DNA from: Mucilaginibacter psychrotolerans
GTDB lineage: Bacteria; Bacteroidota; Bacteroidia; Sphingobacteriales; Sphingobacteriaceae
Direction: 5' to 3'
Assembly (NCBI RefSeq): GCF_004519315.1
Contig: NZ_SOZE01000004.1
Coordinates: 225,551 to 289,550 of the forward strand
DNA: 64,000 bases
The notes under the pieces are model-generated. The model was given only the letters and a program-made list of their open reading frames with translations. It had not been told where the DNA came from and searched no databases. Positions 32,875 through 40,945 of the stretch are shown piece by piece. Position numbers and translations under genes: made by a program. The stretch's first letter is position 1, and the number at the start of each line of letters is the position of its first letter.

Positions 32875-34965
32875 CTAATCAACTTTCTTCACCTTCAACC
32901 TCAGCGAGTTCCCGATAACGATTACATCGCTGAAGGCCATAGCCAACGCACCCACCATCGGGTTAAGGAAACCTAAGGCCGCAACGGGTATGGCTATTAT
33001 ATTATAAGCAAATGCCCAGAACAAATTCTGTTTAATGGTAAGCAACGTGTGGCGGCTTATCTGCAAAAAGGTCACGACTGATTTCAGGTCTGTGTTTAAT
33101 AAAATAACCTTCGCAGATTGGATGGCAATGTGGCTGGCATCGTTCATAGATACGCCCACATCGGCTTGGGTGAGGGCAGGGGCATCGTTTATGCCGTCGC
33201 CAATCATAATGGTTTTGCCCTTTTTGCGGTAAATATTTACCACGCTCAGTTTTTCTTCGGGCAATTTCTCGGCGTGGACATCTGTAATACCCAAAGTTTT
33301 CGCTACGGATGTGCAACGGCTGGCTTTATCGCCGCTTAGCAGCACCGGTTTTATACCCGTCTTTATCAGCGCGGCTATCAAATCGGCGGCATCCGGTTTT
33401 ATGGTGTCTTCAATGGCTATCTGCGCTACCAGTACCTGGTTTTTATACAGCGAAATATTGTAGTCGTTATCGGTGCTTAACTTTGCCGTGCCCAAAAAAT
33501 AATTGTTGCCTTCCACGTCTTCGGCACGCATGCCCAGGCCTTTTTCTTCGACGGCAGATTTTAGTATTACTTTTTGTTTGGATAAGCCAATAAGGCCTTT
33601 TACCAATGATTTTGCTATAGGGTGGTTAGAACGCTCCTCAATAGCCGTAATTGCCCCGCGGATGCTTTCTATATCCTGCCCGGGCTCTGCTTTAATATCT
33701 TTTATGCAGAACTTACCCGTGGTAAGCGTTCCCGTTTTATCGAATATTACATACTTAGTGTTAGCCACAGCTTCGATGGTGTCGCCGCCTTTTATCAAAA
33801 TGCCGTTCTTTGCTGCCCTGCCCAATCCAACCATTACTGCAGTAGGGGTGGCCAGGCCCATGGCGCAGGGGCAGGAAATAACCAATACAGCTATGGCATG
33901 CATCATGCTGCGCTGCAGGCCGGCATCGGTAGCAAAGTAAGTGATCACGAAGGTTAACAAGGCTATCAGTATCACCACCGGCACAAATATCGATGCTACC
34001 TTATCGCCCAGTTTTTGTACGGGAGGCTTGGCTGCCTGCGCCTTCTTCATCAAATCGATGATTTGGGCTAGAGTGCTGTTGCTGCCAACTTTGGTGGCCA
34101 TTATTTTGATGTTGCCTTCCTGTACAATGGTACCGCCAATAACGGTATCATATTTCTTTTTCTGCACGGGGATGCTTTCGCCGGTAATCATGGCTTCGTT
34201 TACAGATGCATCGCCCGATAGTACTTCGCCATCTACCGGTACCTGCCCGCCTTCGTTCACTAGCAGGACATCGCCGCTTAATACATCTTTGGCGCTTATT
34301 ACTTCAATGCCATCTTTAATTACCCGGTTGGCGCTCACCTGTTGAAATTTCATCAGATCTTTTACCGCTGATGTGGTTTGATTTACGCTGCGTTTCTCCA
34401 ATACATTGCCTAACAATACCAGAGTGATGATGGTGGCACAAGTTTCGTAAAACAGGTACTGCTCGCCGAGGTTTTGGATGGTACCCACAAGGCTATATAT
34501 AAAAGCGGACGATGAGCCGATAAAAATCAGTACATCCATATTGGGTACGCCGCCTTTTAAAGAACTGTAGGCGCTTTTACCAAAATGCAGGCAACCCACC
34601 AAAAACACAGGCAGGCAAAGCAACAATTGCACCATAGGGTGGTGTAGCAAATGCCATGACAGCACCATATGCAACAAGAGCGGGGCCGTAAACGCGGCGC
34701 AGAAGATGAATTTATTCTCTACCTTATCGTAAAAAGGTGTTTTATGGGTCGCAATATCGTCAACAACATGGAAACCCAGATTTTCGATATCAGTGATAAT
34801 TCCCGGGACTAGAGACTGGTCTGCAGTGGAAAACTTTACTTCTTCGGAAGCAAAGCTGACCAGGATATTATCCAGCCCTTTCTTTTCCAATAACTTATGG
34901 ATGCTCATTGCGCAGTTATTGCAATGCATACCCTTAACGTTCAATTCAACCAGTTGCTCTGCCAT
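32875..34965 (-). CDS. copA: Copper-type heavy-metal P1B-ATPase
   Basis: From ATG 34965 the protein has 696 residues. An N-terminal HMA domain holds the metal pair in MHCNNC (C15, C18). Membrane helices follow, the transmembrane metal site SCPCAMGLATP marks Cu(I) transport, and the soluble part has TGES, the phosphorylated Asp in FDKTGTLTTGK, an HP motif (NHPIAKSL) and GDGINDAPAL. It exports Cu(I) from the cytosol. The start is preceded at once by a -7 promoter box, so the mRNA may be leaderless. It is divergent from tRNA-His. Confidence 0.93.
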   Translation of the reverse strand: MAEQLVELNVKGMHCNNCAMSIHKLLEKKGLDNILVSFASEEVKFSTADQSLVPGIITDIENLGFHVVDDIATHKTPFYDKVENKFIFCAAFTAPLLLHMVLSWHLLHHPMVQLLLCLPVFLVGCLHFGKSAYSSLKGGVPNMDVLIFIGSSSAFIYSLVGTIQNLGEQYLFYETCATIITLVLLGNVLEKRSVNQTTSAVKDLMKFQQVSANRVIKDGIEVISAKDVLSGDVLLVNEGGQVPVDGEVLSGDASVNEAMITGESIPVQKKKYDTVIGGTIVQEGNIKIMATKVGSNSTLAQIIDLMKKAQAAKPPVQKLGDKVASIFVPVVILIALLTFVITYFATDAGLQRSMMHAIAVLVISCPCAMGLATPTAVMVGLGRAAKNGILIKGGDTIEAVANTKYVIFDKTGTLTTGKFCIKDIKAEPGQDIESIRGAITAIEERSNHPIAKSLVKGLIGLSKQKVILKSAVEEKGLGMRAEDVEGNNYFLGTAKLSTDNDYNISLYKNQVLVAQIAIEDTIKPDAADLIAALIKTGIKPVLLSGDKASRCTSVAKTLGITDVHAEKLPEEKLSVVNIYRKKGKTIMIGDGINDAPALTQADVGVSMNDASHIAIQSAKVILLNTDLKSVVTFLQISRHTLLTIKQNLFWAFAYNIIAIPVAALGFLNPMVGALAMAFSDVIVIGNSLRLKVKKVD

Positions 34966-34971
34966 GATGTA

Positions 34972-35003
34972 CAAATTTACTTATTAAGTAGAATTGTTCT
35001 AAA
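34972..35003 (-). promoter_or_regulatory. Promoter for the copper ATPase gene
   Basis: Read on the minus strand, TAAATTTG (34979-34972) matches TAnnTTTG and TTTA (35003-35000) lies 20 bases upstream as a weak -33 box. Transcription would begin about at the ATG 34965, giving a leader of few or no bases. Confidence 0.5.
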
Positions 35004-35038
35004 TAATTAAGGTAAGGCGATTGTAATTTTAAAAAAGC

Positions 35039-35069
35039 TTTGCAAATTACAGTTGAATTCCTATTTTTG
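35039..35069 (+). promoter_or_regulatory. Consensus Bacteroidota promoter for tRNA-His
   Basis: TTTG (35039-35042), 19 bases, then TATTTTTG (35062-35069): an exact fit to TTTG-N19-TAnnTTTG. The start would fall near 35076, just before the tRNA. Confidence 0.85.
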
Positions 35070-35082
35070 CAGCCTCCAATAC

Positions 35083-35157
35083 GGTAGATGTAGCTCAGTT
35101 GGTTAGAGCATCGGTTTGTGGTACCGAGGGTCGTGGGTTCGAGCCCCATCATTTACC
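35083..35157 (+). tRNA. tRNA-His (GTG)
   Basis: The cloverleaf folds cleanly: acceptor GTAGATG/CATTTAC with one G-T pair; D arm GCTC/GAGC; anticodon stem TCGGT/ACCGA with loop TTGTGGT, anticodon GTG; T arm GTGGG/CCCAT with TTCGAGC loop. An extra G at 35083 faces a C discriminator at 35157, the G-1:C73 identity pair that is specific to tRNA-His. CCA is not encoded. A consensus promoter precedes it and a strong terminator follows. Confidence 0.97.
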
Positions 35158-35163
35158 CCTTCT

Positions 35164-35199
35164 AAAAAGCCTTTTTACAGCAGTAAAAAGGCTTTTTTT
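35164..35199 (+). terminator. Rho-independent terminator after tRNA-His
   Basis: A 15-bp perfect stem (AAAAAGCCTTTTTAC with its complement at 35183-35197) and a 4-base loop end in a T-run. Confidence 0.92.
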
Positions 35200-35319
35200 A
35201 TGCCCTCAGGGCATTTTTTCGATAAAAAATGAAATTCGTCAGTTGATAGCTGATGCGTTGTGTTTAACACGAAAAACTGCCCAACTTGACGAAAATGTTT
35301 TACAACGGATTTCGTCAGT

Positions 35320-36490
35320 ATGGCTACAATCAAGGAAGTGGTTCTCAAACACCACAAAAAAGAAGACGGTACTTACAACATTAAGTTTCGACTGACTCAC
35401 AATCGAAAGGTTACTTACATTAACACAAACCATTTCGCCGGTGAAAAGCAACTTAAAAAAGATCTTACTATAAAAGACAGGTTTTTGCTTTCCGTCATTT
35501 CCACCGAAATCGCAAAATACCGAATGAGATTGCTGGAATTGGACCGTATGCTGATACATTTGGATGTAAAGCAACTGCCAAATCGTTTGGTTCAACCCGA
35601 TGAAAACGCCGTAATTGATATTATCGCTTTTGCAAGACAATATGTGAGCGAACTAAAGGAACAAGGCAGGAAGGGGAGCGCCTATCCAATATTAACAGTT
35701 ATAAATAGCTTGTGTGATTATTTCGGAAGTCAAAAGGTGGAGATCGAAAGAATAAATTCGATGATGTTGCCTGATTATGAAAGGTATCTGCGAAAGGAAA
35801 GAAGGTTCAAACGTAAAAATCAATTCGGTAAAGATGTTAATTATGTTAGCAAGGGGCTTTCTGATTCCGGTCTACATACCCACCTTCGAGACCTTAGAAC
35901 CCTTTTCAATGCTGCAAGGGACAGGTTTAATGATGAGGACCTGGGCTTGATCAGGATCAAGCATTACCCCTTTAAAAAGCATAAAGTAATTGAGGCTCCG
36001 ATGACGGCAAAAAGAGCGTTAACTGTCAAACAAATAGCTAAAATTATCGAGTTTAAATGAATTCCAGGTTCACGTGCAGAATTAGCAAAGGAGATCTTTC
36101 TCCTGTCATTTTATATGTGCGGTATGAACGCTAAAGATATTTATGACCATTGTGAAGAATAGGGTTAATTATAACAGGTCAAAAACCAGAAAACGGAGAA
36201 ACGATAGCGCGTTTATAAGCATAAATCTCATTCCAGAAGCATCGCCACTATTGTTCAAACATATAGATCGACTGCGAGAGAGGTACGCGGAATCCAGTAA
36301 CTTTAATAAAGCTTTCCAGATGATATGTAAGCTTTTTCTATTTAACATAATATCATGTTTACTGCCAGCGCATAGTGGTTTTTACCGAAGATTAGGGCAT
36401 GTGCGTTCGCTCCGATTATCAAGGCAAAACACATCGAAAGAAGCTATCACTATGCATGGTGCACAGCTTTTTTTGATGTGGTTTGGCTGA
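35320..36490 (+). pseudogene. Tyrosine recombinase/integrase, decayed
   Basis: Codons 1-246 encode the arm-binding and SAM-like domains of a Bacteroidota tyrosine integrase (start MATIKEVVLKHHKKEDGTYN; later GLHTHLRDLRTLFNAARDRFN). A TGA at 36058-36060 interrupts the frame, yet the same frame continues with SRAELAKEIFLLSFYMCGMN and AKDIYD, clearly integrase. A +1 frameshift near 36143 then leads into NRVNYNRSKTRKRRND and AFISINLIPEA. The region that should hold the catalytic HxxR and Tyr is unrecognisable. The gene is dead. Its place right after tRNA-His marks an old integration site. Confidence 0.9.
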
Positions 36491-36498
36491 TATTGATT

Positions 36499-36621
36499 TT
36501 AGGTGTAATACCCCTGGGATAAACCGCCTGCGGCAAAGAAAATGCTGGCATCTTTGCCGTTATCCAAGCTACTACTGGCAGCCTGCCACATCGCCTCAGC
36601 ACTTGTTTGCTTTGTAATTAC
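36499..36621 (-). pseudogene. Gene remnant, C-terminal ~40 codons
   Basis: On the minus strand an open frame without a start reads KQTSAEAMWQAASSSLDNGK, then DASIFFAAGGLSQGYYT and a stop. Composition is protein-like, but the frame is closed upstream by TAA. It is probably the tail of a gene destroyed when the adjoining sequence was inserted. The family is not recognised. The remaining spacer up to 36744 shows only AT-rich sequence. Confidence 0.35.
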
Positions 36622-36744
36622 TTAGTTACACAAGCAGTTGATGCCTGATGCGCTTACAGATATAACAGATTATTTTGCCTTCATTTGTTTTTTTGTTGAA
36701 ACTCAATTTCATAACACTGTCGTTTTGGTTAATATTGGTTTAAA

Positions 36745-38316
36745 ATGAAATTAACAAGCCTATCTATCCTGCTCTTATCTATAGTTACCACCTTCGTTAT
36801 TTCATCGTACAAGTACGTACACCAAAGGCCCTGGCAACTGCCCCGGATTGCTATAGCGGGCATAGCAATTGAATCGAGTACTTTTTCGCCTGCCAGAACG
36901 GATGAAGCAGCTTTTCATGCAAAATACGGCCCTGCAGGTTTTACATCGTATCCATTTTTAAGTGCCGACTCCGCTTTGCGCAATAGAGCAATTTGGATAC
37001 CCACCGTTATAGCCCGCGCTTTGCCCGGCGGTGTGGTAACCCGCCAGGCATATGAGTCGCTGGTAAACAAAACGATTGATTCGCTTAAAAAGCACCTGCC
37101 TTACGATGGTGTCTATCTGGATATTCACGGCGCGATGAGCGTGGAAGGGCTGGATGACCCCGAAGGGGATTATTTGGAGCGGATTAGAAAAGCAGTAGGC
37201 AACACCACCCTCATCTCCACATCAATGGATCTGCATGGTAACGTATCCTATCGACTGGCGCAAAATACTGATCTGATTACCTGTTACCGCAAAGCGCCCC
37301 ATGAAGATGCGCTGGAAACAAAAAAGCGCGCAATTACTCAATTGTTAAACCGGATAGAAACCGGAAAGGGCAAGCCCCCTTATAAGGCATATGTGCGTAT
37401 CCCCGTTTTGTTACCCGGCGAAAAAACAAGCACACGGCAGGAGCCCGCCAAAAGTGTATATGCCGCAGTTACACCAGCCGCAAATCAGCCCGGTATTGTT
37501 GATGCATCCCTGTGGGTTGGCTATGCCTGGGCCGACGAACCCCGCAACCATGCCGCAGCTATGGCGGTAGGCGATGATAAATACGCTACCATTCAAACAG
37601 CCGAAAAGCTGGCCCGCACTTTTTGGAATGCGCGGTCGGGTTACCATTTTGTGGCCCCGGCAGGCAGTCTCGCTGTATGTTTATCTACAGCACTTTCGAG
37701 CAGCAAAAGGCCGTTTTTTATCAGCGATTGTGGGGACAATCCCACGGCAGGTGCTGCCGGGGATGTTACCTGGACTTTGAAAGCATTACTTGCCAGGCCG
37801 GAGTTTGCCCGGGAGGATGGCCCTTCGCTGATTTATGCTGCAATACCCGGTGCGGAATTTGCCGAAAAGGCACTCGCCGCTGGTGTAGGGGCACATGTTG
37901 AAGGCTACGTGGGGGCGTTGGTTGATCATCGGTTTGCAGGGCCTGTTTTACTGTCGGGGAAGATTATAGCAGTAGTAAAAGGCGATGAGCAGGCCGAAAT
38001 TGAAGTGGTGGTGCAGGTGGGCGCACTAAAAGTTATTGTGACAAAGATTCGAAAATCGTACCGTACCGAAGCTGACTTTAAGCGGCTGGGGCTGGATATG
38101 TACAAAGCCGATATTGTTGTTGTGAAATTGGGCTATCTGGATCCTGATCTGTATAAAGCACAAGCGGGTTGGATGCTGGCACTTACGCCCGGCGGCGCCG
38201 ACCAGGATCTGGAGCACCTGAAATTTAAACGGATACAGCGGCCTATGTTTCCATTCGATAAAGCGATGGCAACGCCCGATCTGAGCGCGAAACTTATCCC
38301 GTTATCGGGTAAATAG
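36745..38316 (+). CDS. M81-family (MlrC-like) metallopeptidase, exported
   Basis: The 523-residue protein has an N-terminal hydrophobic signal or anchor (about 4-22). The body matches M81/microcystinase C: IAGIAIESSTFSPART, VYLDIHGAMSVEGLDDPEGDYL, STSMDLHGNVS and, in the C-terminal domain, DCGDNPTAGAAGD. Asp, His and Glu in these motifs probably bind zinc. MlrC opens short linear peptides from microcystin; most homologues have unknown peptides as substrates. It leads the utilisation locus and may trim glycopeptides, given the glycosylasparaginase downstream. Confidence 0.87.
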   Translation: MKLTSLSILLLSIVTTFVISSYKYVHQRPWQLPRIAIAGIAIESSTFSPARTDEAAFHAKYGPAGFTSYPFLSADSALRNRAIWIPTVIARALPGGVVTRQAYESLVNKTIDSLKKHLPYDGVYLDIHGAMSVEGLDDPEGDYLERIRKAVGNTTLISTSMDLHGNVSYRLAQNTDLITCYRKAPHEDALETKKRAITQLLNRIETGKGKPPYKAYVRIPVLLPGEKTSTRQEPAKSVYAAVTPAANQPGIVDASLWVGYAWADEPRNHAAAMAVGDDKYATIQTAEKLARTFWNARSGYHFVAPAGSLAVCLSTALSSSKRPFFISDCGDNPTAGAAGDVTWTLKALLARPEFAREDGPSLIYAAIPGAEFAEKALAAGVGAHVEGYVGALVDHRFAGPVLLSGKIIAVVKGDEQAEIEVVVQVGALKVIVTKIRKSYRTEADFKRLGLDMYKADIVVVKLGYLDPDLYKAQAGWMLALTPGGADQDLEHLKFKRIQRPMFPFDKAMATPDLSAKLIPLSGK

Positions 38317-38393
38317 GCTTAACCGATCAGGTTATGCCATACGGGCCCTGGGTGGGCAATCGAAGTAAAATGGGCTAAACAAAGGCAAATAAG

Positions 38394-39248
38394 ATGGCAG
38401 AGATAAAAATTATAGGGATTGATTTAGGAGCTACAAACGTAAGAGGTGCGGTAGTAGAGAATGGTAGGGTATCGGTTATACAGGCATTGCAAATAAACAG
38501 CGAGGGTACCGTTGAGGAAGTATTAATAAGTATTTACGAGGTGATCGATAGACTGTTAACTTATGGCGGTGTAATGGCTATCGGTATAGGGGTGCCCAGC
38601 ATAGTTGATGTAGACGAAGGTATTGTTTATAACGTACTGAACATACCATCATGGAAGGAAGTACATCTAAAAAAAACCTTACAGGAACGCTATGATTTAC
38701 CGGTATATGTAAACAATGATGCCAATTGTTTTGCTGTTGGCGAATATTACTACGGCAAAGGCAAGGGCTGTTCGTCTATGATTGGTTTAACCATGGGCAC
38801 CGGCCTGGGGGCTGGGGCCATTATTAACAGGCACCTGTATGCCGGAGCCAATTGCGGCGCCGGCGAATTTGGTTTTATTCCATATGAGCATAATCTTTTG
38901 GAGTACCATGCAAGCGGCTCCTTCTTCACCATTACAAAAGGAGTGAACGGGCAGCAGGCGTTTGAGGATGCGCAAAAGGGTGATTCGGCCGCCCTGAAAT
39001 TATACCAGGAGTTTGGCAAACACGTTGGGTATGCCATAAAAATGGTTATGTATACTTATGATCCGCAATTGATTGTTCTGGGTGGCTCGGCCCGTCATGG
39101 TTTCGAATTTTTTAAAGCAACCATGTGGGAAGAGATCAATACGTTTGCATTTCCCGGATCAGTACAAAAGATTAGGATCGAAGTGTCTGAACTGCAGAAT
39201 AGCGGCATTGTGGGCGCAGCCGCTTTGTACCTTGATTCTCTGGCCTGA
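38394..39248 (+). CDS. ROK-family sugar kinase
   Basis: At 284 residues this is a ROK kinase: phosphate-binding IGIDLGATNVRGAV, the catalytic Asp in YVNNDANCFAVGE, GLTMGTGLGAGAI and the ATP-site VLGGSARHG. The usual zinc motif CxCGxxGC is missing: the corresponding region reads GFIPYEHNLLEYHASG. ROK kinases without the cysteines exist. There is no HTH, so it is an enzyme and not a repressor. Glucose or an amino sugar is the likely substrate. Confidence 0.88.
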   Translation: MAEIKIIGIDLGATNVRGAVVENGRVSVIQALQINSEGTVEEVLISIYEVIDRLLTYGGVMAIGIGVPSIVDVDEGIVYNVLNIPSWKEVHLKKTLQERYDLPVYVNNDANCFAVGEYYYGKGKGCSSMIGLTMGTGLGAGAIINRHLYAGANCGAGEFGFIPYEHNLLEYHASGSFFTITKGVNGQQAFEDAQKGDSAALKLYQEFGKHVGYAIKMVMYTYDPQLIVLGGSARHGFEFFKATMWEEINTFAFPGSVQKIRIEVSELQNSGIVGAAALYLDSLA

Positions 39249-39583
39249 CGGCTTACAGATGCAGCGCGTTGAACGTCCATACACAAAAGTGTCGGCAAAT
39301 TCATCGGACAAATGCCTATGCTATACAGGACGAGCAAAAAGGCGGTCGCTTGCCTCGTTTTTCAAGCGCTTCCGCATTAGGCTGTTTGTTAAACCCGGAA
39401 CCAACGGAGCATCGGGGCGGTTGTGCAGCCTGAAGCGCGCGGTTTATTGTGGGGTATTGCTGTTTAGTGCCAGGTATTTATTCAACGGACGCGATCATCT
39501 GGCGGGTAACCGTTCCCGGCAACTAAACACGAAAAATATCAACCTATTTTTTTCACTTTACCACCCTTGCGAGAGGCGGCTAT
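39249..39583. other. Spacer with no recognisable gene
   Basis: A plus-strand frame (39073-39657) is open through here but is Arg/Cys/Phe-rich, overlaps two real genes and lacks a sensible start. I see no repeat, tRNA or strong hairpin. It probably holds the promoter of the AraC-type gene. Confidence 0.5.
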
Positions 39584-40504
39584 ATGAAGGTAGAAAAGAC
39601 GACTATATACAGAAGAAGAGAGGGTTTTCAGGGTCAGAAACTTATTGTTTTGCCTAAGAAAATAATCACGAATTTTTTAAGTATTGATCCGCTGACGCGA
39701 GAAATATACATTACCGATATTGGCTATTATCCCAAAGCACATTTCCATTATGCGGAGCGGCCCGCAGGTATTAACCAGCATATCATCATTTATTGTACAG
39801 AAGGCAATGGATGGGTGGAGATTAATAAGAAAAAAATTACCGTTTCGCCATCGCAGTTCATTGCCATACCCGCCAATACCCCCCACCGTTATGGTGCGGA
39901 TGAAAATAAACCCTGGACCATTTACTGGGTGCATTTTAAAGGCCAGGCCTCGGCTTTTTTTATCGATCTGATTATTCAGAACTCACAAAATTATAAGCCT
40001 TATTTATCCTATAATAACGAAAGGATTAAATTATTTGAGATCATTTGCACCAACCTGGAAAAAGGGTATGGTACAGATATACTCCGCTATGTTAATATGA
40101 CTTTTACGCATTTTCTATCTTCACTGGTGTACGATGATATGTTCAATAACAAGGAGCGCAACAACGAGCCCGATATTATTGAGCGCACGGTGGCTTATAT
40201 GCAGGAAAATATTAACAAAATGTTGAAGCTGGAAGATTTGGCTCTTTTTTCGAACCTATCAGCATCTCATTTCTCGTTTGTGTTTAAATCTAAAACAGGG
40301 CATTCACCTATTGAATATTTTAACCAGTTGAAGATACAGCAGGCTTGTCAATATATAGCATTTACAACTATGTCGGTAAAAAATATTGCACTCACACTGG
40401 GGATTGAAGACCAGTATTATTTTTCGCGCATGTTTACCAAGTTAATGGGCAGTTCGCCAAGTGAATATAAAAAGAAACTGAACAGCCCGGGTGCCAACCT
40501 GTAG
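39584..40504 (+). CDS. AraC-family transcriptional regulator
   Basis: The 306-residue regulator has an N-terminal cupin-like sensing domain (HIIIYCTEGNGWVEINKKK, QFIAIPANTPHRYGAD, WTIYWVHFKG) of the AraC arabinose-binding type. A C-terminal double helix-turn-helix follows: LKLEDLALFSNLSASHFSFVFK and SVKNIALTLGIEDQYYFSRMF. It lies directly upstream of susC in the same direction, so it is the probable activator of the utilisation locus, with the 441-base spacer downstream as its target. Confidence 0.92.
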   Translation: MKVEKTTIYRRREGFQGQKLIVLPKKIITNFLSIDPLTREIYITDIGYYPKAHFHYAERPAGINQHIIIYCTEGNGWVEINKKKITVSPSQFIAIPANTPHRYGADENKPWTIYWVHFKGQASAFFIDLIIQNSQNYKPYLSYNNERIKLFEIICTNLEKGYGTDILRYVNMTFTHFLSSLVYDDMFNNKERNNEPDIIERTVAYMQENINKMLKLEDLALFSNLSASHFSFVFKSKTGHSPIEYFNQLKIQQACQYIAFTTMSVKNIALTLGIEDQYYFSRMFTKLMGSSPSEYKKKLNSPGANL

Positions 40505-40945
40505 GGCTCTTAATACCTATTGGTAAATCCCAAAGGCCCCGTTTATACTGTAAGCCATGCTTTGCGATTGTAAAATCGATCCCTTTCTTAACATGGATGG
40601 TTGCAAACATCAATTGCCATAAGATAGTCCATCATTTCCATAAAAATAGCCATTCTTTTTGCCTCCCGCATAGCTGACATTTACATCAGCTAATTATAAG
40701 TTAACAAACAGTCAATCACTTAGTGTAAGAGCCCAGATTCTTTTAGAAATCAAAGAAATCACTTTTGACGCACAAATTAGTGCCGTTTTCTGGAGTTAAC
40801 CGATGTAACTGTAAAGATTGCATTAATTAGTGTTTAAGCTTTTGTTTCCTGTGCGGCAGGAAAACTTTTCGGTAACGCTGATGGGACGCTGTCGGTTTTA
40901 CAGATTACGTTACGCTACCAATTCAATAATATACTTAAATTTAAT
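40505..40945 (+). promoter_or_regulatory. Regulatory spacer upstream of susC
   Basis: This 441-base non-coding region separates the AraC-type gene from susC. No exact TTTG-N19-TAnnTTTG promoter is present, as expected for an activator-dependent promoter. A 7-bp hairpin TTTCCTG/CAGGAAA with a 5-base loop lies at 40845-40863, about 80 bases before the susC start, and may be part of the leader. No ORF is convincing. Confidence 0.45.

Noticed and set aside
38394..39248. ROK-family transcriptional repressor
   Set aside because: The protein lacks an N-terminal helix-turn-helix and starts directly with the phosphate-binding motif, so it is a kinase.
39073..39657. 194-codon plus-strand ORF between the ROK kinase and AraC-type genes
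   Set aside because: It overlaps the real genes on both sides in another frame and has a random-looking Arg/Cys/Phe-rich composition.
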